NCBI GenBank assembly: GCA_963921935.1 | Contig: OY998176.1 | Coordinates: 45,471,813-45,535,812 of the forward strand | Source: Galeruca laticollis | Taxonomy: Eukaryota > Arthropoda > Insecta > Coleoptera > Chrysomelidae | DNA length: 64,000 nucleotides | Direction: 5' to 3' | In this document: positions 56,012-63,325 of the stretch, in pieces | Numbering within the stretch: the stretch's first letter is position 1 | Layout: each line of letters opens with the position of its first letter | Position numbers and translations under genes: made by a program | The notes under the pieces: generated by a model | Database searches by the model: none | What the model was told of the DNA's origin: nothing | The model's input: only the letters and a program-made list of their open reading frames with translations

Positions 56012-57102
56012 ATATTTTCTGTTTTTTAGACATCTAGAAGAATAAAATATTCATTTGAATAAATATCTTTTATATTCGTGCATAATACGAATACGAAGCA
56101 AGTGGGATCCGATTATGTCAGATACACTGTGCCTGACCATGTACATCTAGCTACTGCACCCGACGAAAGGTTAAGTTTACACAATAAAGAAAAAATAAAG
56201 AGTACCTCGTTTTGTATTTTCCCAATCAGATTTACTTTCACTGTTCCCATTACTTAGCGAATCAAAGTCTTTATCATTTTGGTCGATTTCAGTTTTGTAC
56301 ATTTCTTCCTCTTCAATACTCTGCTCATTTTCAGTCTCATCGTCTTCTACCTGAACAACATATTCAAATATTTCTTGTAAATTCTCATTTTCTTCTGCAG
56401 ACTCAATCTTAATATTATTATCCATTTCATCTTGATAAGTATATTCTATATGTTTTTCATCGGAGTTTTCAATTTTAATATAATCCAAACCTTTCTCTGG
56501 ATTTGAATTATTAACTATTGTAGCAGATATTTCATTTCCCAGTTTATTAATGAAGCCCTTAAAATCGTGTTCCTCTGAAACTGGATTTTCTACAACCACC
56601 AGTTCGTTTAAACTGTATGTTTGATCTTTAATTATTAATTCAACAGATGAGAGATCAGAGTTAGAATTTTTTGTTTTATTCACAGGTTTTTCACATTTCA
56701 CACCTGTTTCAATGGAATGATAATATGCGGGAGTTGAATTTTTAAATATATTCTGCAATCTCTTTTGTGAATCTTTGAATTGTGTTATAAATTGAAGAGC
56801 CATTTTAAGAAAACTTACACACATTGGACAAATACTTTCTGGATACTTCCCATCTAACTTTACCTGAATGAAAATTTGATGGTGGTAATCAAATTAATAA
56901 TACTGTGTGAATCATTATATTTACATACCTTCGAAAATGTTGTTTTTTCTAAAGCCTCCAAATAAGTTTTGGCTTCCAAATTATTCTCACCTTTCAAGTT
57001 ATCAGTTAACTTAAACATAACACTCCTACTTTGAGTTAAACAAACCCGACACATCGACACTATTTTTGTACCTTCTATATAATCATTTCTTGTTTTCGGC
57101 AT
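34628..57102 (-). CDS. ZAD-C2H2 zinc-finger protein gene, five exons, intact
   Basis: Join on the minus strand of 57102-56929, 56863-56206, 46585-46238, 43502-43168 and 34948-34628. These sum to 1836 nt, i.e. 611 residues and a stop, with every junction GT-AG and in phase. The protein has an N-terminal ZAD domain with paired cysteines CRVC (18-21) and ICPMC (70-73), a long acidic linker, a basic patch RRRRKRKK (about 325-332, a likely nuclear signal) and eight C2H2 fingers (about 351-568), then an acidic tail. ZAD proteins are insect nuclear DNA-binding regulators that dimerise through ZAD; the target is unknown. A start upstream at 57151-57153 (MFKILTKSS) is in frame, but MPKTRNDY fits the family better. 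Large introns full of transposons contrast with the 64-bp intron 1. This is the only clear host gene here. Confidence 0.93.
35155..35740. mobile_element. Possible MITE with repeated TATACAG(C/G)AAATAAA motif
   Basis: GTATACAGCAAATAAA at about 35163 is mirrored by TTTATTTGCTGTATAAAC at about 35716-35733. Inside, GCGTTTATACAGGAAATAAA (about 35248) is mirrored by TTTATTTCCTGTATAAACGC (about 35661). Related CAAATAAAAT boxes recur in between. There is no coding capacity. This lies in intron 4 of the zinc-finger gene. Ends and target duplication were not resolved. Confidence 0.5.
35755..35910 (-). pseudogene. C-terminal fragment of a non-LTR ORF2 (RNase H tail)
   Basis: On the minus strand LLTGVLTGHCHQNGHLKKL and CRFCGIEEETSRHY match the end of RNase H and the CCHC-type tail (LTGH...CRxCxxxxETxxH) of I/R1-like elements. 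Nothing else of the element is visible. Confidence 0.6.
35970..36309 (+). pseudogene. Penelope-like GIY-YIG endonuclease fragment
   Basis: GIYKLKCPECNV is followed by a TAG and then LGQTLRNFEIRYSEHVRAYI, the CxxC-containing GIY-YIG region of Penelope-like elements. The remainder, up to EQIREFSTFKLSS at 36309, is open. The stop replaces the Tyr of the second YIG-like motif region. No RT remains upstream. A hammerhead motif follows 265 bp downstream on the same strand, as expected for the element's 3' repeat. Confidence 0.7.
36565..36615 (+). ncRNA. Hammerhead ribozyme motif, well formed
   Basis: CTGACGA (36574-36580), stem II GATAT-TTA-ATATC, GAAA, then the palindromic stem III ACAATTGT closing on cleavage triplet GTC (36604-36606). 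Stem I is ATT/AAT with further partial pairing (TCATT / AATTA). All conserved core positions are satisfied. It follows a Penelope GIY-YIG fragment, and hammerheads in Penelope-like terminal repeats are established. The short stem III suggests action as a dimer. Activity is inferred only. Confidence 0.7.
36955..37777 (+). other. Probable leader of a BEL-like element
   Basis: AGTTCGGCGCGTGCCAACTAG and the stretch up to the gag start have no frames and lie directly before a BEL-type gag. 37070-37160 is less AT-rich. An LTR could not be confirmed because no second copy is in the window. 36616-36954 shows nothing recognisable. Confidence 0.35.
37778..38440 (+). pseudogene. BEL/Pao-like gag fragment (DUF1759)
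   Basis: A first frame MSEAKKLKLLIAQRQSEI (37778-37966) gives way by frameshift to 37975-38502. The DUF1759 core is clear: YVRLPKLTVPVFDGDCQHWQ, TFIDMFDSMVHNN, NIDKFNYLLTS, and NRLKKRFDKK. The sequence loses similarity after about 38440, and protease, RT and integrase are missing. It is a different family from the element at 24924-31695. 38503-39199 holds no gene I recognise. Confidence 0.7.
39602..40951 (+). mobile_element. Tc1/mariner-superfamily DDE_3 element, decayed
   Basis: TTTTTTTACTCTTGTAATTTTTCATAAAA at 39602-39630 is mirrored by TTTTATGGAAAATTACAAGAGTAAAAAAA at 40923-40951. These look like terminal repeats of about 29 bp with one mismatch. They enclose one decayed transposase gene. 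TA duplications were not seen, so the exact ends are uncertain. Confidence 0.6.
39772..40780 (+). pseudogene. DDE_3 transposase of the DUF4817 group, C-terminus broken
   Basis: Open for 228 codons from MNGKFSFSEQLDMLLVLGF, with the DUF4817-type N-terminal helix-turn-helix (ECRRFPNRVVPHTETFSNV), a second one (RTLSKQSGISRSSVNRTI) and the first catalytic Asp in ILFTDEACFSR (about residue 150). A frameshift and stops from 40456 onward break the rest; remnants such as CDFFLWG are readable near 40585-40600. The second and third catalytic residues are damaged. It is in intron 4 of the zinc-finger gene, on the opposite strand to the gene. Confidence 0.75.
40952..41298. repeat. Diverged, rearranged copy of the 350-bp satellite
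   Basis: GACACGGAGGCGCATATA, CAACCAACATAGACACGG, GCATGTCTGCGGTTACCACTC and TTTCAGTAGCCC match the monomer at 18735-19565 with many changes. Two pieces in opposite orientation are joined, flanked by an exact 29-bp inverted pair at 40950-40978 and 41127-41155. It ends in (TA)n at 41299. Confidence 0.7.
41415..41447 (-). ncRNA. Degenerate hammerhead-like motif, Penelope-type tail
   Basis: On the minus strand TTGATAA, stem-loop GCC...GGC, then GAAACGTT. Same layout as the motifs at 3324 and 5077 with a changed first box. 41329-41560 is probably Penelope 3' tail; 41560-42480 has nothing recognised. Confidence 0.4.
42480..42830 (+). pseudogene. Non-LTR reverse transcriptase fragment
   Basis: After a frameshift at about 42545, the frame reads PLSSTLFNFVLEYIVRETNI, CLAFADDIAIVRRSKTEL (the palm FADD box) and a thumb segment LEQSAETMGQETNKIKIKY. 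Upstream RQGDP is readable in another frame. It is only an internal piece of RT. The clade was not determined. It lies in intron 4 close to exon 4. Confidence 0.7.
43168..43502 (-). CDS. Zinc-finger gene exon 4: fingers 2-6
   Basis: Begins after TTTTAG with KFVNHKLQHMEK, completing finger 2, then fingers 3-5 and the Cys half of finger 6 (CQYCGRNFSSKGE). TGEKP-type linkers (HTGEKNY, HTGEKPF) join the fingers. The donor GAG|GTAAGT is phase 0. Confidence 0.92.
43540..46200 (+). pseudogene. Jockey-like non-LTR retrotransposon, decayed
   Basis: Fills intron 3 of the zinc-finger gene on the opposite strand. ORF1-like pieces are at 43540-44160 (MPKIKPLNKKSVEINTK). ORF2 pieces include an endonuclease-like segment (ALFMETKTNINYRKWDTI, about 44260), a linker (SDQVKADLFAKRFTEAFTKD, about 44890), RT with FLDIKKAFDSV (about 45220), NYLGDRRY and YNLLLL, the thumb region TFDNNLNFNKNTEIAKKK (about 45670) and the conserved C-terminal ILEYVHIIY and KTLQTAETTTIRLITKMRH (about 45800-45930). 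No RNase H is visible. Stops and shifts throughout show an old copy. Confidence 0.75.
46238..46585 (-). CDS. Zinc-finger gene exon 3: basic patch and fingers 1-2
   Basis: Begins after TTTTAG with DVESRTHSESDNL, carries DDDDESDAPKMRRRRKRKK, finger 1 (FPCGICKKIF...HCRRTH) and the first part of finger 2 (FTCEVCGTICETRS). The donor is TCAA|GTAAGT, phase 1, so the finger is split by the intron. Confidence 0.9.
47014..49166 (+). pseudogene. piggyBac-like transposase, interrupted and frameshifted
   Basis: Starts MASGRNLFNLE, with a stop, then the acidic DSETEQENDSDQSDENS. An 850-bp insertion (about 47100-47946) follows. The transposase resumes with TTKWYHNPRSNRVFANAH, ECWNYLFTNEILDTIVTYIN (about 48100), SKPAKYGVKIFDPVGAKLCY (about 48470), and, from 48657, SYVPKKGKTVIRVYSLHD, ITFYTETKGVDTADEMCASF (third catalytic region) and NVARNIRSWPMVVFFSILNM. 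At least five stops or shifts occur. It is a separate family from the piggyBac remnant at 15319-16300. Confidence 0.8.
47100..47948. mobile_element. Non-coding insertion rich in ACTTTCCGC boxes
   Basis: Splits the piggyBac gene. It contains a hairpin GAGTGCGGAAAGTGAC / GTCACTTTCGCAC (47109-47220), an inverted pair TTTTCCTACGACCAC (47229-47243) / GTGGTCGTAGGAAAA (47929-47943), and repeated CACTTTCCGAG or ACTTTCCGC boxes near 47480, 47770 and 47865. TTTCATAAA...CTCGATGCCTAGCCA is tandemly repeated at about 47560-47660. This looks like a MITE-type element without coding capacity. Confidence 0.5.
49219..51121 (-). mobile_element. DDE_3 (Tc1/mariner superfamily) element with long terminal repeats
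   Basis: Ends CAGGGTTTTTCATTATA... are inverted copies over about 265 bp (49219-49480 and 50848-51121), with substitutions. TA lies on both sides (49217-49218, 51122-51123). The 1.9-kb element has one transposase gene on the minus strand. It is inserted directly downstream of the piggyBac transposase remnant. Confidence 0.8.
49579..50821 (-). pseudogene. DDE_3/DUF4817 transposase, three frames
   Basis: Minus strand, in three open stretches: 50821-50441 with the DUF4817 start YTDDEKIEIFSLFVKNTNN and YPNRHAPSKNTFNRIYQHV; 50427-50104 with the first catalytic Asp in CWKDESSFSTAG; and 49579-50103 with the second Asp in MIWHQDGASPH and the third in SPDLTPLDSFLWG. About 40 residues separate the last two acids, longer than the 34 of mariner and Tc1. 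All three catalytic acids remain, but at least one stop (50101-50103) and one shift (near 50430) break the gene. It is the best preserved of the two DDE_3 copies here. Confidence 0.8.
51241..51516 (-). CDS. Short frame of unknown family
   Basis: 91 codons (MCFSFVFHEFCNLSNNIQDI), acidic in the middle (LLTNDEEDVINIDKRDSISS) and ending in a Lys-rich stretch KDKAKLHHKNKNVKTPIKKV. I do not recognise a domain. It could be the tail of a decayed transposon accessory gene. 51545-51720 next to it contains repeated AAGTTAAC boxes. 51721-53150 holds only a TA microsatellite and AT-rich sequence. Confidence 0.25.
   Translation of the reverse strand: MCFSFVFHEFCNLSNNIQDIFEELLTNDEEDVINIDKRDSISSLEMFMAIYPFRLLILEKKIDTANEFSKLKDKAKLHHKNKNVKTPIKKV
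52049..52110 (-). repeat. Repeat joined to a TA microsatellite, copy 1
   Basis: On the minus strand GGATGCAGAAATGATAGTAAGATA leads into (TA)n at 52004-52048. The same arrangement is found on the plus strand at about 55946-55975 (GAATGCAGAAATGATAGTAAGATGTA then TA units). The two are inverted relative to each other, about 3.9 kb apart. Confidence 0.6.
53150..53290. repeat. Cluster of short TCGATTAGTCGA-type repeats
   Basis: ATAGTCGA, TTAGTCGA, AATCGATTAGTCGACTA and similar units recur irregularly, with isolated copies to 53460. They form overlapping small palindromes. No function is apparent. Confidence 0.6.
53461..54330 (-). pseudogene. Fragments of an insect recombinase-like protein family
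   Basis: Two minus-strand stretches: 54277-54071 (MRKLEKNLLEVMQLEPSIRS...FESPTFAMHIATTLKQC) and 53796-53461 with VILLNRKRPGELQRWYP, LISPTERILLKKFKRVV and RGKRGRGVPVLFSSEVQDH. These resemble a multicopy animal protein family whose NRKRxGE motif and following helices look like a divergent tyrosine-recombinase domain. The part between (53797-54070) has coding remnants with stops. I am fairly sure the two belong together, less sure of the function. 54331-55900 has nothing else I recognise. Confidence 0.45.
56206..56863 (-). CDS. Zinc-finger gene exon 2: second half of ZAD and acidic linker
   Basis: Starts after TTCAG with VKLDGKYPESICPMCVSFL, completing the ZAD. The rest is a low-complexity acidic linker (for example VQVEDDETENEQSIEEEE). 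It ends at CGAG|GTACTC, phase 1. Confidence 0.9.
56929..57102 (-). CDS. Zinc-finger gene exon 1: start and first half of ZAD
   Basis: Codes residues 1-58, from MPKTRNDYIE to LEKTTFSK, with the first zinc-ligand pair CRVC. The donor is AAG|GTATGT at 56928, phase 0. Intron 1 (56864-56928) is 65 bp. Confidence 0.9.
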
Positions 57103-57153
57103 TTTGTATTCAAAACCAAAGAATACTGAACTCTTTGTCAAAATTTTAAACAC

Positions 57154-58235
57154 AATAATAATAAGTCAATTTTTAAAGAATCAACCTAAGTATAGTTGAC
57201 GCTGTAAAATGGCCAGGTGCAAAGAATCTGTTCTGTGGCTGCGGCCAGCAGACCATTCGTATTTTGTGTAAACACTGCTAACCAAATCTAACTTCTCACA
57301 ATCACAAAGCGTTAATTAGTTGTGAAAAAGTACACTCAACACAATTCAAACGTATCTGTAGTTCTATGATCTAGAGCTAAAATTAAAGCGGGTGTATACA
57401 GACACAGACAAATAAAAATAAGAATTAAAATAAAAATATATCATTAACTTGATGTTTATACAGAAATAAAATAAAAATTAGAATAGTTTTTGCGCATGGT
57501 AATTAGGAAATGTTACCCTTCACTTGCCAGTTTTTTATACTTGTTTTTTAGTTAAGACGCCCCTGAAACAGCACAGCGCAAAGATAAAAACAACACCAAA
57601 AGCTGTGTGTACTCTACGCTAAGTCATCAGCTGTTCAATCCACAGACCATTATCTCTGGTTCATTGAATAAAAAGTATTCAATGCTCTGGTTCAATTGCA
57701 TCCGAGAAAAAAGGAAAATACATAGACAAATAATAGAGACATAAAGCAATTTTTAAAATACATCACTTATCCGTATACGTAACGAAACGGATATACGTGA
57801 CTAATCAAAAAAGGTATAAAGCAATGCGTTCGTAACGTAACCATTTCTTGGGTTTTAACTTTTAATCTAAAGAATATTTTTTAAAGTGACCTTTGCATTT
57901 CGTGTTTTTACCTAATAATCTGTGGTTATGATTTTTGAGCATACAAACATCACTTTTGTCGTTTGGCCATTGAAAAACGCGAACATAGAACATAAAGCTA
58001 CATTTACATTCAATTTGGCACTAGCTTAATTTAGAGAAGTTTTTAAATTTACCGATACATCTATCGGTAAATACGGTGTCTACCAAAGCCGTTCTTAAAT
58101 TTACCCATAGATTGTCGATAGAATCATCCCAGCGGTCTTAAATTCACCGATAGTCCTATCGAACATCCATCAGTTCTACCGGGCTTTAGACTCGGTAAAT
58201 CTGGTAGATTTGGAAGGGGAAAGCCGATAAATATA
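57154..58235. other. Upstream region between the zinc-finger gene and the PIF element
   Basis: Likely holds the promoter of the minus-strand zinc-finger gene in 57154-57350, though no clear TATA or initiator was identified. 58040-58190 contains several ACCGATA...TATCGGT inverted pairs (for example TTACCGATACATCTATCGGTAA at 58051-58072), probably subterminal repeats of the PIF/Harbinger element. Confidence 0.4.
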
Positions 58236-59691
58236 ATGGATGTCACCACAAAAATTGTACTTTTGGGTTCAGTAGCCGCTCTAGTAGGAGCAATTTATAT
58301 TAAACATTGTAGACAAATAAAAAAATTACCATTGTGCCGCAAAAGGAAAACCTGGGTTAAAGACATTTATTTAAAAAGAAAACAACTTGGAATTTATCAT
58401 AATCTAGTAGCTGAAATGCATGTAAGTGATCCATTGCTATTTTTCAATTTTACTAGAATGTCCAGACAATCATTTGACAAACTATTATCCTTCTGCAACA
58501 ATCATCTGATTAAACATTCACCTCGTGAAGCAATAGAGCCTGGACTGAGGCTGATGGTAACTCTAAGGTTCCTAGCTACTGGGGATTCATATCCAAGTCT
58601 AGGATATGCATTCCGCATACATCCGTCTACAATTTGTAATATAAGAGAGACATGTAGCATTTTGTGGGATGTTTTATCACCTGTATATCTACCACCTTTA
58701 TCGGAACACGAATGGTTGGAGGTAGCAGAATAATTTTACAAAAAATGTCAGTTTCCCAACTGCTTGGGTGCAATTGACGGAAAACATATACGGATACAAG
58801 CACCAGCAAATTCTGGTTCTACCTACTTCAACTATAAAAAGTATTTTAGTATAATATTGATGGCAGTATGTAACGCTGATTACACATTTACTTATGTGGA
58901 CATTGGTTCTTATGGTGCACAGAGTGATGGAGGAATTTTAAAAAACTCCAGTTTTGGATAAAAACTTACGAATGGACAATTAAACATTCCAAAAGAAAAG
59001 TGTTGCCCAATACTAATGAAAGTGTTCCACTGTATTTTATTGGGGATGAAGCCTTTCCCCTCCTTATCAATTTGCTGAGGCCCTATAGCAAAAGAAGAAA
59101 TTCCAGAAAGTGAACTCATTTTTAACTACAGGTACATTGTTTCTTTTATTTAAAACTCTAAAAATAGCGTGCATCTCTTAGCTTATGCACGATTTCATTC
59201 ATTATGAAAGAAAATAATGTTTGCACACTATACAAAATTACCTTCAATTTGATATTCCTAAATACTTGCTTCATTTTGACAATTGTCTTTTCAGATTATC
59301 ACGTGCCCGAAGAATTATTGAGAATACTTTTGGTGTTATGGTAACTCGATATTAAATATTCCATAGGGAGATAAATGCCAAGCCAGAAACTGTAGATAAC
59401 ATTGTAAAGGCAGTTGTGTGCCTTCATAATTTTTGTAGAATTGAAAAAACTAACAATTTGTATTGTTATCCTCGATATGTAGACAGAGAGCTTAATGGAA
59501 CAATAATTCCTGGAGATTGGAGGAAGGAGGTACCGAGTACTAATACTCTTCAAAATCCTGAATTTCGCTTTGGAAATAGAAATGCTCCTAGATCAGCTTG
59601 GCAGTTCAGAGACTTCATAAAAGACTATGTTAATGGTGCAGGCAGTGAAGTGTGTCCGTGGCAACTGGATTATATTAGAAAAACTAATTAA
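58236..59691 (+). pseudogene. PIF/Harbinger (HARBI1-like) transposase with one intron, broken
   Basis: Starts MDVTTKIVLLGSVAALVGAI and reads FNFTRMSRQSFDKLLSFCNN, then GLRLMVTLRFLATGDSYPSL. A TAA at 58731-58733 replaces a codon before FYKKCQFPNCLGAIDGKHIR, the first catalytic Asp of DDE_Tnp_4. The second is in YVDIGSYGAQSDGGIL. After shifts near 58960-59090, an intron (TACAG|GTACAT at about 59131 to TTTTCAG at 59294) joins to LSRARRIIENTFGVM with the catalytic Glu. A stop at 59353-59355 follows, and the end WPWQLDYIRKTN-like part stops at 59691. Originally a nuclear DDE transposase; now dead. Confidence 0.85.
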
Positions 59692-59889
59692 GTCAACATC
59701 AGTTTATTCAATATATTTTTTAGTTTTAAGTTTGATTGATAAAATGTTATCTTTAATATGTTTTATTATAAACAAAACCAAATGAAAAACAAAATGTACT
59801 CAAATTAAATGAAAAAGTGAATATGTAATAAACAAAACTAATTTACTTAATGGTAATAAAACAATAATAAACTTAGACTATATGTTTTA

Positions 59890-60690
59890 TTATGTTGTTC
59901 TATTTTTCCTTTTTACTTGTAGCAAGCGTATTACAGCCTCACCAATAAACTCTTCGTGAACTGTTTGTGGCATATCTCGAAGTTCAGCAAGTAAATAACT
60001 GGAGAAACTATTTAATTTATCCACATTAGCATGACTAACTGTACTTAGAGATGAAGAAATTTCTTTAAGTATTCCAACCATTGGCTCTTCTGCAGACATT
60101 CTAATTTTATCATCATTTTTTTTTCTTTTTGCCTTAGGTGTTTTATGTAGTATTTTGTATTGTCCTGATGGCCCTAATCTGACAGGATAATTTTCAGTCA
60201 GTGTTTGTCTTCTGAATGGCTCGGATTCTGCTGATCCAGAAAAATTTTCAGAATCATATGTTTGTGACTGCATGTCTAAATTATTATTTTTGTACTCAGA
60301 AGGGGCCATACTCAGTTGACTTTCACCAAGATGACTTGAACTGGTTCTAAAATATAAAATTACAGTAATACATAAGAAACCTTGGAGTAACTAAATTATT
60401 TCATTAGTAACCACTTGCTTTTAAAATTGTTCAGTCAGTTATAACAAATTATTTTAACTTTATATGTTATTACAAGAAATAAATTGAGGGTAATTGCTAC
60501 TTCACATAAAAAACACCTTATAACAAAATAATAATAACTTACTCTCTGGGTTGCTTTGAATCAAACATAAATTGAAAAAACGACATGTGAGGCCAAGGTG
60601 TCATATAAAAAGTTCCAGCTCCACTTTTGCTCAGGTTATCCAGCTTTTGTTTTTCTCGAATGTATTTTCTCTTAACGATTTCCATTTCTT
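59890..60690 (-). pseudogene. MADF/BESS-type accessory gene of the PIF element
   Basis: Two exons on the minus strand. Exon A (60690-60542) reads CKKKWKSLR, then in another frame KYIREKQKLDNLSKSGAGTF and YMTPWPHMSFFQFMFD, the end of a MADF domain. A donor GAGA|GTAAGT and acceptor TTTTAG (60347) join in phase to exon B (60346-59890), which ends with a BESS-like tail (NSFSSYLLAELRDMPQ, EAVIRLLQVK). PIF/Harbinger elements carry such a Myb/MADF partner that helps bring the transposase to the nucleus and to DNA; here it is convergent to the transposase. One frameshift in exon A and the missing N-terminus make it a pseudogene. Confidence 0.7.
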
Positions 60691-60810
60691 TTTACATGTT
60701 TCCACTAAAAAAATTATTTTGTAACAGCTACTGCCTATGTCATAAATAACGTATGTACTTATTTAAACTATTCATTGTGTATGTTATTCCAAGAAGAATA
60801 AAATACGTAT

Positions 60811-60981
60811 TGTCATATTAGGGAGCAATAACAGTTGTGCTGATGTTTGTATGTCTTTATTTCTATCAAAACTCTTTACATAAGATAATCACTTTTTCTG
60901 GCAATAGCCGCCAAACAACAACTGTCCAACGTCATGTCAACTTCAGACACAAAGGTGTGTTCCACACGATCACATACATAA
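60811..60981 (-). repeat. Gypsy 3' LTR
   Basis: On the minus strand it would start TGTTATGTATGTGATCG after an A-rich/GAGAACA tract and end CCCTAATATGACA. Only the last 83 bp can be matched to the other copy, so the start is provisional. Confidence 0.55.
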
Positions 60982-61008
60982 CATGTTCTCTTTTTTTTTA
61001 TACTATAA

Positions 61009-62645
61009 TTAATCCGATTCATCAACCCAGTTATGAAAGTCTAGATGATAATCTTCTAAATGCTTAGGAGGTCTTCTTGGCCTCGTATTTAGATTTGATT
61101 CGTCGTATACTGGCGATTCATCGAAACTTACATCACTAGGTACAGTTTTATCACTATCAGGAATATCACTCTCATTAGTATTTTGGCTGATTACAAAATT
61201 ATTGTCAGGCTCCGAATTGCTATCATCCCGTACTATCAGGATGTTGTCCTGACTATCAAACATACCCGCAATATATTGTAATGCATTAATTATCCCCCTC
61301 TTGGTCACTTTGGTTTTCAAATTGATGGGGAGAGGCTGGGGTTTCATTATTATTAAGTGGTTGTGTCCCACCTCCGAGTGAATCTAGATCATAGTCATAT
61401 AATAAAGAATTAGGAACAAAGGGTAGATTGGTTTTATTAAGATACTTCCTATTCCTTCTATAAGTAGTGCCATTACCGTCTTTTACTAAATAGGATCGGT
61501 CGTTTACTATACCAGTCACCTTTCTCTTTTCCCAAAATTTCCCTTTTTGGATTAAGATATTCTCACCCTCAGTGAGTTTTTCCAAGTCTTTAGCATTTCT
61601 GTTGTAATATAGAGCCTGCCTTTCTTGTTTTTCTAATAATTTACTTTGAACCTTAGTATGATTTAAATGGAGAGGTAAGAGGTTTTTTTCTGAAATCGGT
61701 ATTCTTGTCTTGATGGATCTATCAAGGAGCAACTGAGCCGGGGAATACTCCATATTGGGTAATGGGGTACTGCGATATTCCATTAAAAATAGTGCTAAGT
61801 CTGCTTCAGATTTTGCTTTATTTAGCATTTGCTTTACAATTCCCACAGACCTTTCTGCGAGGCCATTGGACTGGTGATGATGAGGGCTGCTGAATGCTAC
61901 CTCAAAATTCCAGTCTTTGGCAAAATTTATGAAGTTTTGTGAATTGTAAGGAACATTGTCTGCATAGAATTTATCTGGAATGCCAAACTGCGAAAATACT
62001 TGTTTACAAAAATTGACAACGTCTTTTGAGTTCTTTGTATTACTTTGAACGACCTCAATCCAATTGGAATATGAGTCAACAATCAATAAGTATGTTTTCC
62101 TTTGAATTCAAAAAAATCAGAAAAACCAATACTGCCAAGGCCTGTTAGGCACTGGATGAGAGAGCAAGGTTCCTTTTGGTTAGATTTTTGGTTTGTTTGA
62201 CAAATGTCACACTGTGAAACAAAGTTTTCCACATCTTTTGATAAACCAGGCCAATAAAATAGTTGCCTAGCTCTAAGTTTGGACTTCTGAATCCCAAAGT
62301 GAGCCTCATGCTCTAACGAAAGCATTTGCTTTCTCAATTGATTTGGGACAATTATCTTGTATCCCAAAAATAATAGATTATTCGATAAAAAAATGTCGTT
62401 TTTTAATTTAAAATAAGTTTTTAAATCAGGGGTTAAGTTTTTGCCATCAGGTGGCCATGTATTTGAACAAAATTGCTTTACTTCACGTAAAGTTGGGTCA
62501 TTGTCCATGGCATTACTAAAAATTTGTTTTTTTCTTTTGACATGGGTATATTGTTGAATAAGGCATGAATCACATACTCCATTTCGGGATCATCTACAAC
62601 TGGCTCTTTGCTGCAGCTTCGAGATAAAATGTCTGCTATCAGCAT
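61009..62645 (-). pseudogene. Gypsy integrase and pol C-terminus, frameshifted
   Basis: Begins at the end of RNase H (MLIADILSRS, about 62640). The H2C2 zinc domain of integrase follows (HEAHFGIQKSKLRARQLFYW, CDICQTNQ, about 62310-62170). A shift at about 62085-62110 separates it from the core, with the first acid in MIVDSYSNW, the second in KFYADNVPYNSQNF, and Glu in HHHQSNGLAERSVGIV. The tail has KLTEGENILIQKGKFWEKRK and YRRNRKYLNK. A further frame, 61371-61009, codes the acidic end TRPRRPPKHLEDYHLDF. The second catalytic motif has Asn-Val where Asn-Gly is usual. Confidence 0.8.
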
Positions 62646-63153
62646 GTCTCTAATCATTGTCTTCATAAGATTGAGCACACTCTGGATTTTTACATACAAA
62701 ATTGCATAATTTGGCTTGTTTTTTGAGTTCTGTAAGGTATTGGTCAATAGTACTACCTTCATTCTGGACAAGGGAATGGAATTTAAATGTTTCCATTGGG
62801 ACAATCTTCTTAGGCATAAAATAGTCATCATAAGATTGTATTAACTTGAGTAATGTTGCTTTATTGTCCTCCTTAAAGGTATTATATATCTCAATGCCCT
62901 CATCTCCTATGCATGTCAGAAACGATGCAATTTTAACATATTCTGCAGATTTGTCCTTACCAGATGCTATTAGGTATAAATTGAATTTCTGTTTCCAAAG
63001 TGGCCAACTATTTACAGCATTGTCGTGGCTACACTCGTTGAATAACGACGACGGTGGCTTAAAATTCATTTTGATTCTTAATAGGCCTTCCAACAATTTA
63101 ATGACACTCAACAAGCTGTGCCGTTTTAATGCCCAGTACTGTACACTTAACAA
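62645..63153 (-). pseudogene. Gypsy gag fused directly to pol remnant
   Basis: From MNFKPPSSLFNECSHDNAVN (Met about 63069) the frame reads WPLWKQKFNLYLIASGKDKS, FLTCIGDEGIEIYNTF and FHSLVQNEGSTIDQYLTELK, a standard gypsy gag. It stops at about 62650 right after the first part of a zinc knuckle (FVCKNPECAQSY), where sequence jumps to the end of RNase H. Roughly 2 kb coding for protease, RT and most of RNase H is missing by one clean deletion. Such copies need a helper element. Confidence 0.8.
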
Positions 63154-63212
63154 GTCGTGCTTTATTACTTTTTGACGCGAACTAGCTGCGTAAATCTTTC
63201 ACACCTGACACC

Positions 63213-63325
63213 GTGTCATATTAGGGAGCAATAACAGGTGTGCTGATATTTGTATGTCTTTATTTCTATCAAAACTCTTTACATAAAATAATCACCATAG
63301 ACAAATAATAATATAAGAGACAGTT
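63213..63325 (-). repeat. Gypsy 5' LTR, truncated piece
   Basis: Matches 60811-60893 for 83 bp. After that the copies diverge (CATAGACAAATAATAATATAAGAGACAG here), and the next gypsy LTR begins at 63326. Confidence 0.55.

Larger units (their letters stand above)
46631..56170 (+). mobile_element. piggyBac element that expanded intron 2, with later insertions
   Basis: TTAA at 46627-46630 is followed by CCTTCCGTCGAGCACAG; GTGCACCCGACGAAAGG-type sequence (56154-56170) precedes TTAA at 56171-56174. The two ends match in reverse complement at 13 of 17 positions. TTAA duplication and CC...GG ends are the piggyBac signature. Inside is a piggyBac transposase pseudogene close to the left end. The remaining length is made of later insertions, including the DDE_3 element at 49219-51121. 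The end match is short, so the outer boundary is likely but not certain. Confidence 0.55.
60811..63325 (-). mobile_element. Gypsy retrotransposon with large internal deletion
   Basis: TGTCATATTAGGGAGCAATAACAG at 60811 recurs at 63213 with a few changes over 83 bp. Between them on the minus strand are gag and integrase with no protease or RT. The right-hand LTR is cut at about 63325 by the start of another gypsy. On the coding strand GGTGTCAGGTGTG after the LTR end (about 63198-63212) is a likely primer-binding site. It is inserted in the PIF region. Confidence 0.75.
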
